Source of the DNA: Salaquimonas sp041736675
GTDB lineage: Bacteria > Pseudomonadota > Alphaproteobacteria > Rhizobiales > Rhizobiaceae
Length of the DNA: 10,193 nt
Reading direction: 5' to 3'
Assembly: GCA_041736675.1 (NCBI GenBank)
Contig: JBGSTD010000020.1
Coordinates: 1 to 10,193, forward strand
Under the pieces are notes generated by a model. The model did not search any database, was not told where the DNA came from, and saw only the letters and a program-made list of their open reading frames with translations. Within the stretch, counting starts at the first letter, position 1, and every line of letters begins with the position of its first letter. The position numbers and the translations under genes were made by a program. This document shows positions 6,964 to 10,193 of this stretch, in pieces.

Positions 6964-7104
6964 TCAGCGAAACAGGCCGCGTTCGATTTCACGCTGGCGG
7001 CGCTCCAGGTCATGGATGGAAATTGATTTGTTCAAATATTCCAGTTCGGCCGATGCGCGGGGTTTGGATGCCCCAAACAATTTGCTCAAAAAAGTCGGTT
7101 TCAT
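6964..7104 (-). CDS. DUF3563 family microprotein
   Basis: This 46-aa gene is too short for usual length cut-offs. The product starts MKPTFLSKLFG and carries EYLNKSISIHDLERRQREIE followed by RGLFR at the end. This matches the DUF3563 pattern (a YLN segment, then a D-LE-R-R helix ending in RG) seen in many proteobacteria, especially Rhizobiales. The role of the family is unknown; the short amphipathic helix suggests a small binding or regulatory protein in the cytosol. The ATG at 7104 is preceded by AGAGAGAG about 6 nt upstream. It has its own promoter and shares the terminator at 6903-6928 with the convergent Tat cluster. Confidence 0.82.
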   Translation of the reverse strand: MKPTFLSKLFGASKPRASAELEYLNKSISIHDLERRQREIERGLFR

Positions 7105-7147
7105 GTTTTTCTCTCTCTTTCATATCGTCTTTTTTACGTACATTTCC

Positions 7148-7176
7148 AATATGGGCATTGCCACCAAATTTAACAA
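7148..7176 (-). promoter_or_regulatory. Promoter of the DUF3563 gene
   Basis: Reading the minus strand, TTGTTA (7176-7171) and CATATT (7153-7148) are separated by exactly 17 bp and lie 43 bp upstream of the DUF3563 start codon. Both hexamers match sigma-70 consensus at four positions. This is a sequence match only. Confidence 0.5.
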
Positions 7177-7641
7177 TTGACGATAATGCGAGGCTGCCAT
7201 GCGCCAGTTGCAAAGGGAATTTGTGCTTTTTACATAAAATTTTAACGATTGATCGTGCGGAGATTTGCCCGTTTCCGCATTTCCCGGCTTCGGTCCGAAT
7301 CGATCGCCAAAAAGCTCCATTATATTTTCGCTTGCCAAAAACACTGTTTTTCGGCAAGAATTTGTGTGTTCGGGCAAATTGCGAACATGAAGACGACTGG
7401 AAGACCCAAGTAAATACCGATTGTGGCAACCGGTTTTTGGACCACATTCGGAAGTTAGTGCGTACTGAACGCGCCATAAAAAAGGTTCAGGTGATAGCCG
7501 CAAGCCGGGAAACCGGAAAAAGCTGCCACAGGTTTCTGCCTTTCTTCGACATAATGCTCTGCCTGCTTGCGCCGGATTTCCGGCAAGTTGCTGTTCCGTT
7601 TCAGCGAAACGGGCAGTTTGATCGAAAGAAAAGGACTGATC
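7177..7641 (+). other. Gene-free region upstream of csp with hairpins
   Basis: No credible gene was found in these 465 bp, although long frames stay open through them on both strands. Three inverted repeats are clear. CTTGCC-AAAAA / TTTTT-C-GGCAAG (7331-7358) is an 11-bp stem with one bulged base. GCCGG-ATTT-CCGGC is at 7571-7584. CCGTTTC-AGC-GAAACGG (7596-7612) can be extended by CTG/CAG on the outside. The last two fall within 75 nt of the csp start and would be in its mRNA leader. Cold-shock genes elsewhere have structured, temperature-responsive leaders; that this one does is inference. No confident promoter for csp was identified. Confidence 0.5.
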
Positions 7642-7854
7642 ATGGCTATCACTGGTACTGTAAAGTTTTTCAACATGGACAAGGGCTTCGGCTTCATTAC
7701 TCCCGATGGCGGCGGCAAGGATGTGTTCGTTCACATTTCTGCTGTTCAGGCTTCCGGCATGACATCGCTGTCTGAAAACCAGAAGGTTTCCTTCGACACC
7801 GAAGAAGACCAGCGCGGCAAAGGCCCAAAGGCGGTTAACCTCCGAGGCGCCTGA
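7642..7854 (+). CDS. CspA-family cold-shock protein
   Basis: The 70-aa protein is a complete single cold-shock domain: a five-stranded OB fold that binds single-stranded RNA and DNA and melts RNA structure in the cytosol. RNP1 is KGFGFI (14-19) and RNP2 is VFVHI (28-32); GTVKFFN (5-11) starts the domain. The position usually occupied by tryptophan near residue 10 is phenylalanine, a common variant. The ATG at 7642 follows AAGGA at 7631-7635. It is a single-gene unit with its own terminator. Whether it is cold-induced or constitutive cannot be told, since families of Csp paralogues are usual in alphaproteobacteria. Confidence 0.97.
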   Translation: MAITGTVKFFNMDKGFGFITPDGGGKDVFVHISAVQASGMTSLSENQKVSFDTEEDQRGKGPKAVNLRGA

Positions 7855-7885
7855 TACACATTCGAGGCCAAGCCTCTGACTTTGA

Positions 7886-7916
7886 GCCGGTCCCTTGCAA
7901 CGGGGGCCGGTTTTTT
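7886..7916 (+). terminator. Rho-independent terminator of csp
   Basis: GCCGGTCCC and GGGGGCCGG form a GC-rich stem with one T-G wobble around a short TTGCAAC loop. It is followed directly by six T's (7911-7916), 31 bp after the csp stop. Confidence 0.9.
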
Positions 7917-7957
7917 GTTGCCAGGATTCCACGCCGCATTTTCCTGCCCGGCCCTAG

Positions 7958-7978
7958 CGCCTTACCATAGGTGAGGCG
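7958..7978. repeat. Hairpin between csp and the DUF2314 gene
   Basis: CGCCTTACC-ATA-GGTGAGGCG forms a 9-bp stem with one wobble and a 3-nt loop, followed by TTAACCCCC rather than T's, so it is not a standard plus-strand terminator. It could be an operator or part of the 5' region of the next gene. Only the symmetry is shown. Confidence 0.4.
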
Positions 7979-8076
7979 TTAACCCCCTGTTTACTTCTCG
8001 CGCCCATCATTGGCCAATCAGCCTGATTCTGCGCAAGGGTTGGGTCTGACTTTGTGTTGGCTGAGGGGCTTTTTTC

Positions 8077-8652
8077 ATGTTGCGTATATTTGTGTTGCTG
8101 GGCGTTGTCGGGGCTGGTGTCTACCAGGTGGGCTATGAGGGCATGCGGGCCGAGGTTTACGGCCACAATGATTTCAGTTCCCGTGAGATGCGCCTGGCTA
8201 TATCCGATACAACAGCCGCGGACGAAAGTGCGCTGCGTCGGAAGATTGATGCCAAACCCAATCTTGCCACCTATGATGTTGGCGATGCCGGTATCAACGC
8301 CGCCCGCGATGAGGGCAGGGCGACACTCCCCCGCTTTTACCAGCTGATGGAGGCCCAAACGCCCGGAACCTATTCGATCAAGTTTCCGCTTTCGGGCGGC
8401 GGCGTGAGCGAGCATGTCTGGGTTCAACTGACCGGGATAGAGGGCACGAATTTCAAGGGCCTCATTGCCAATGAGCCGGCCCTTGTTTCCGGTCACACGC
8501 TTGGCGATCCGGTTGTCGTTCCGCTCAGCGAAGTCTCCGACTGGATGATCCGCTCGGAGAATGCGATTTACGGTGGTTATACCATGCGCCATTCGCTTGC
8601 AAAACTTCCCGCTGAACAGGCCGCGCAGATCACGGCAATCCTGAAGGACTAG
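8077..8652 (+). CDS. Membrane-anchored DUF2314 domain protein
   Basis: The 191-aa protein has an N-terminal hydrophobic segment (3-19, RIFVLLGVVGAGVYQVG) that is either an uncleaved anchor or a signal peptide. A linker follows, then a DUF2314 domain (about 70-165) recognised from EHVWVQLTG (112-120), FKGLIANEP (126-134) and LGDPVVVPLSEVSDWMI (142-158). The domain's function is unknown; it occurs in many Gram-negative proteins and is often found alone. The ATG at 8077 has GAGGGG 8 nt upstream. It appears monocistronic, and no strong terminator follows; an imperfect CCCGCAAA/TTTGCGCGGG hairpin (8659-8692) lies just after the stop without a T run. Confidence 0.85.
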   Translation: MLRIFVLLGVVGAGVYQVGYEGMRAEVYGHNDFSSREMRLAISDTTAADESALRRKIDAKPNLATYDVGDAGINAARDEGRATLPRFYQLMEAQTPGTYSIKFPLSGGGVSEHVWVQLTGIEGTNFKGLIANEPALVSGHTLGDPVVVPLSEVSDWMIRSENAIYGGYTMRHSLAKLPAEQAAQITAILKD

Positions 8653-8755
8653 GGTTTTCCCGCAAATCCGGTAGCGAGGACGTTTGCGCGGGAGACAGTA
8701 GGGCGATCATAGGTGGGAAATTGTGGACGGGGATAAGATTTTGCGGCGACCATCG

Positions 8756-8828
8756 CCCCCACCCAAAACCAGTGGGAGGGGGAGAAAGTAATTTCTTGGC
8801 TTTAGCGCAGCTAAACCTTGGAAATTAC
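8756..8828. repeat. Double-hairpin intergenic element
   Basis: Two inverted repeats lie side by side. The first is CCCCCACCC (8756-8764) against GGGAGGGGG (8774-8782), with one central mismatch. The second is longer: GTAATTTC (8788-8795) pairs with GAAATTAC (8821-8828), enclosing a perfect TTTAGC-GCA-GCTAAA stem (8801-8815). The whole would fold as a long interrupted cruciform or RNA hairpin. It lies in the 240-bp gene-free stretch after the DUF2314 gene, just before the palindromic repeat at 8861, and looks like a dispersed intergenic element. Confidence 0.6.
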
Positions 8829-8860
8829 AAGAGGGGGGAATATTTTATCCAACAAGGTAG

Positions 8861-8889
8861 TCATCCTCGGGCTTGTCCCGAGGACCCAG
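8861..8889 (+). repeat. Palindromic repeat A, left copy, next to the GIY-YIG gene
   Basis: TCCTCGGG-CTTGT-CCCGAGGA (8864-8884) is an 8-bp perfect inverted repeat with a 5-nt loop, preceded by TCA and followed by CCCAG. This type is familiar from intergenic regions of alphaproteobacteria (REP-like). The same sequence occurs in inverse orientation at 9193-9285, on the other side of the GIY-YIG gene. Confidence 0.8.
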
Positions 8890-8892
8890 CAC

Positions 8893-9174
8893 CTAAAGCG
8901 TCAGATACAAATCATCCCATTCAGGGTTCATCGTCTCAATCAGGTTGTGTTTCCATTTGCGGTAATAACGCTTGATACTTTTCTCCCGCTGAATTGCATC
9001 TGCAATGTTGAAATGCTCCTCAAACCAGACCAGCGTGTTGCAGCTGTATTTCTTTGTGAATCCCGGCAACAACCCCTCGCGGTGTTCGAACGCACGTTTC
9101 GAAATGTCCGTGGTCACACCTGTGTAGAGTGTTCCATTGCGACCAGACGCCATGATGTACACATAACCTGCCAT
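8893..9174 (-). CDS. Single-domain GIY-YIG nuclease
   Basis: The 93-aa product is one GIY-YIG domain of the small UPF0213/YhbQ-like type. The two motif strands are GYVYIM (3-8) and LYTGV (16-20). R27 in SKRAFEHREG, E64 in IQREKSIKRYYRKWK and N83 in NPEWDDLY are the expected catalytic or structural residues, so it may be an active metal-dependent nuclease that cuts DNA. The cellular role of these stand-alone proteins is poorly defined. I start at the ATG at 9174; the frame is open to 9270, but those 32 codons are only translated repeat. The stop lies 3 nt from the left repeat and the start 18 nt from the right repeat, so the gene fills the space between two inverted palindromic repeats. Confidence 0.88.
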   Translation of the reverse strand: MAGYVYIMASGRNGTLYTGVTTDISKRAFEHREGLLPGFTKKYSCNTLVWFEEHFNIADAIQREKSIKRYYRKWKHNLIETMNPEWDDLYLTL

Positions 9175-9192
9175 AACAGGACTATTATTCAA

Positions 9193-9285
9193 CTGGGTCC
9201 TCGGGTCTGTCGACATTTGCTTCGCAAATAGTCTAGCGACCATCGACTGCGCTTCGCTTGTCTTGGACAAGCCCGAGGATGACTA
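9193..9285 (-). repeat. Palindromic repeat A, right copy, inverted and expanded
   Basis: CTGGGTCCTCGGG (9193-9205) and ACAAGCCCGAGGATGACTA (9267-9285) together are the exact reverse complement of the left copy, but about 61 bp (9206-9266) lie in the loop position. The extra segment contains its own hairpin, ATTTGC-TTC-GCAAAT (9215-9229), and a GCGCTTCGC element. It may be an insertion into the loop or a long-form member of the same repeat family. Confidence 0.75.
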
Positions 9286-9335
9286 ATCGCGAACTCGTGT
9301 TTGCCTTTAATAGTTCAGGGCAAGCCTATGGTGTA

Positions 9336-9374
9336 CTGGATCCCGGATGTGCGCTGCGCATTTGCGGGATGACG
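9336..9374. repeat. Palindromic repeat B
   Basis: ATCCCG (9340-9345) pairs with CGGGAT (9365-9370) around an inner TGCGC-T-GCGCA stem (9350-9360). Preceded by CTGG and followed by GACG, it has the TGGATCCCGG...CGGGATGAC outline of another dispersed alphaproteobacterial palindrome. Confidence 0.6.
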
Positions 9375-9445
9375 CCTTGGGTTTGGCAATCTCTCCGCCT
9401 GCGTCACCCCGAATAAGGTGCTGTGCAATCCCGCCGTCTGCGTCT

Positions 9446-9464
9446 CCCCGGACTTGATCCGGGG
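9446..9464. repeat. Palindromic repeat C, copy 1
   Basis: CCCCGGACTTGATCCGGGG has perfect 7-bp arms and a 5-nt loop. An identical copy in the same orientation lies at 10017-10035, and both are followed by TC. The pair brackets the excalibur-domain gene. Confidence 0.8.
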
Positions 9465-9634
9465 TCTATTGAAGTTATCGGCTTTCATTGGACTATCGGA
9501 CCTCTCGACGGGAAAAAGGTAACTGTCTCTTTTTTGCTGCGCGAATCGGCAGATGCTGAATTAAAAACCCGTATTATGAAAACTGTAACGATTGTTTTCA
9601 GGTTTTCTTAGAATCTTTCCCTGAAACTTTTAGG

Positions 9635-9982
9635 ATGGGCCGATCAAACAACATCGACACTTGTGTTACCGGAGCCGCTGAATTGCGAGCTAATGAATTG
9701 CAACGCCGCTTTGCCGGGGTTTCGCGAGAAGCGTTTCCGGTTCGAAGGCGCTGGCGATCCGGCCTTGTATGGTTCGTTGTCCTGTTTTTGCTGGGTCTTT
9801 TCAGCGCTGCCTACACCGACATGAATGCCCGGCAAAGACTGGCAGCCAAGGACCGTAGCCCCTTTTTCAGGTATTGCAGTCAGGCGGAGGCTGCTGGCGT
9901 CACTCCGATACTTCACAGTCAGGCGGGTTATGCCTGGTGGCTTGATGCCGATCGTGACGGTATCGCTTGCGAGTGGAATTGA
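9635..9982 (+). CDS. Membrane-anchored excalibur calcium-binding domain protein
   Basis: The 115-aa protein has a basic cytoplasmic N-terminus (1-42, ending VRRRWRSG), one TM helix (about 43-60, GLVWFVVLFLLGLFSAAY) and a C-terminal excalibur domain (77-113). The domain shows FRYCSQAEAAGV, GYAWWLDADRDGIACEW, the acidic ligands D104, D106 and D108, and the usual cysteine pair C81/C112, which should form a disulfide outside the cytoplasm. Excalibur domains resemble EF-hand loops and are thought to bind Ca2+; they often accompany thermonuclease or surface domains, but none is present here. The ATG at 9635 has only AGG immediately before it, so the start is uncertain; TTG codons near residues 17 and 22 are alternatives. 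It sits alone between palindromic repeats. Confidence 0.85.
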   Translation: MGRSNNIDTCVTGAAELRANELQRRFAGVSREAFPVRRRWRSGLVWFVVLFLLGLFSAAYTDMNARQRLAAKDRSPFFRYCSQAEAAGVTPILHSQAGYAWWLDADRDGIACEWN

Positions 9983-10016
9983 TCCAGAGTGGATGCCAAT
10001 GCCAGCGAGGCCTTCG

Positions 10017-10035
10017 CCCCGGACTTGATCCGGGG
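10017..10035. repeat. Palindromic repeat C, copy 2
   Basis: Same 19-bp palindrome as at 9446-9464, same orientation, starting 35 bp after the stop of the excalibur gene. It could also work as a transcript-end hairpin, but no T run follows. Confidence 0.8.
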
Positions 10036-10138
10036 TCCATACCGTTAAGCTGTCCAAGGCAAGACTGGTGATTAAACATCCTGTCGCAGCATCGTGCTTC
10101 GCTTGCCAGTCATTTCAGACGTGAAGGGAATGGCATGG

Positions 10139-10161
10139 ATTCCTGTGACGAGCACAGGAAT
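10139..10161. repeat. Palindromic repeat D
   Basis: ATTCCTGTG-ACGAG-CACAGGAAT has perfect 9-bp arms, preceded by CATGG and followed by GACGGGG. This is a further dispersed palindrome type; the rest of 10036-10193 contains no gene that I can support. Confidence 0.75.
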
Positions 10162-10193
10162 GACGGGGAGGGTAGCGCCATCTCACGATCGTC

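Larger units (their letters stand above)
9286..9634. other. Gene-free repeat-rich region
   Basis: These 349 bp carry palindromes B and C and a 26-bp imperfect tandem duplication (9386-9411 and 9425-9450, 22 of 26 identical, 39-bp period). The stretch 9470-9634 is AT-rich and would hold the promoter of the excalibur gene, but no good hexamer pair was found. A short frame starting at 9423 is only repeat translation. Confidence 0.6.

Noticed and set aside
6876..7775. 299-codon open frame on the plus strand
   Set aside because: It runs over the terminator, the antisense of the DUF3563 gene, the csp leader and csp in another frame; the product is low-complexity in appearance with no domain.
7120..7932. 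270-codon open frame on the minus strand
   Set aside because: It is antisense to csp and its terminator, with no recognisable domain; a shadow of the csp codon pattern plus open non-coding sequence.
7954..8592. 212-codon open frame antisense to the DUF2314 gene
   Set aside because: The sense strand has a recognised domain, a ribosome site and a membrane anchor; the antisense frame has none.
8659..8692. CCCGCAAA / TTTGCGCGGG as a terminator for the DUF2314 gene
   Set aside because: The pairing needs a 2-nt bulge, the loop is 16 nt long and no T run follows.
9175..9270. N-terminal extension of the GIY-YIG protein to an ATG at 9270
   Set aside because: The extra 32 codons are translated palindromic repeat, and the GIY-YIG fold starts directly at the ATG at 9174.
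9423..9611. 62-codon open frame containing LPGLDPGSIE
   Set aside because: That peptide is the translation of palindrome C, often mis-annotated as protein; nothing else supports a gene.
8861..10161. Possible CRISPR array
   Set aside because: The repeats are short palindromes of different classes at irregular distances in both orientations, without regular spacers or cas genes.

Overview
The window looks like a chromosomal stretch of an alphaproteobacterium, most likely of the Rhizobiales (Hyphomicrobiales). This is an inference from four things: a map-radC pair whose MetAP has the N-terminal extension I associate with rhizobial MetAPs, a DUF3563 microprotein, a DUF2314 protein, and intergenic palindromes of the 'CCTCGGG...CCCGAGG' and 'CCCCGGA...TCCGGGG' types that are scattered in many alphaproteobacterial genomes. 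Base composition is near 50% GC by eye, low for the order. No rRNA, tRNA, CRISPR array, phage gene or transposase was seen.

Layout. (1) 1-1600, minus strand: map (type I methionine aminopeptidase) followed by radC (JAMM-domain protein), whose last few codons run off the left edge. (2) 1862-5052, plus strand: a tight three-gene unit made of a small exported or membrane-anchored unknown, a 12-TM RND/MMPL exporter, and a secreted unknown with a Sec signal peptide. (3) 5065-5739, minus strand: an FMN nitroreductase-family protein converging on that unit, with overlapping palindromes upstream of its start. (4) 5923-6879, plus strand: three overlapping small genes, each starting with a twin-arginine signal. 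The first two products are paralogues with the same Cys/His set at identical residue numbers (C61, H65, C95, C98, H103). This is the best candidate for an undescribed system here. (5) 6964-7104, minus strand: a 46-aa DUF3563 protein sharing a bidirectional terminator with the Tat genes. (6) 7642-7854: a CspA-family cold-shock protein with a long, hairpin-rich upstream region and a clear terminator. (7) 8077-8652: a membrane-anchored DUF2314 protein. (8) 8740-9480 and 10017-10193: a repeat-rich island containing a single-domain GIY-YIG nuclease gene enclosed by two inverted copies of one palindromic repeat. (9) 9635-9982: a membrane-anchored excalibur-domain protein.

How the genes fit together. 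The housekeeping block (map, radC) and the regulatory singletons (csp, DUF3563) are ordinary. The MMPL unit looks like an envelope export or lipid-trafficking module of unknown cargo. The Tat cluster looks like a co-translated set of small, probably metal-binding, periplasmic proteins. The GIY-YIG gene and its flanking palindromes may form a small domesticated or mobile repeat-nuclease element. Those three interpretations are inference; the motifs and spacings behind them are read directly from the sequence.
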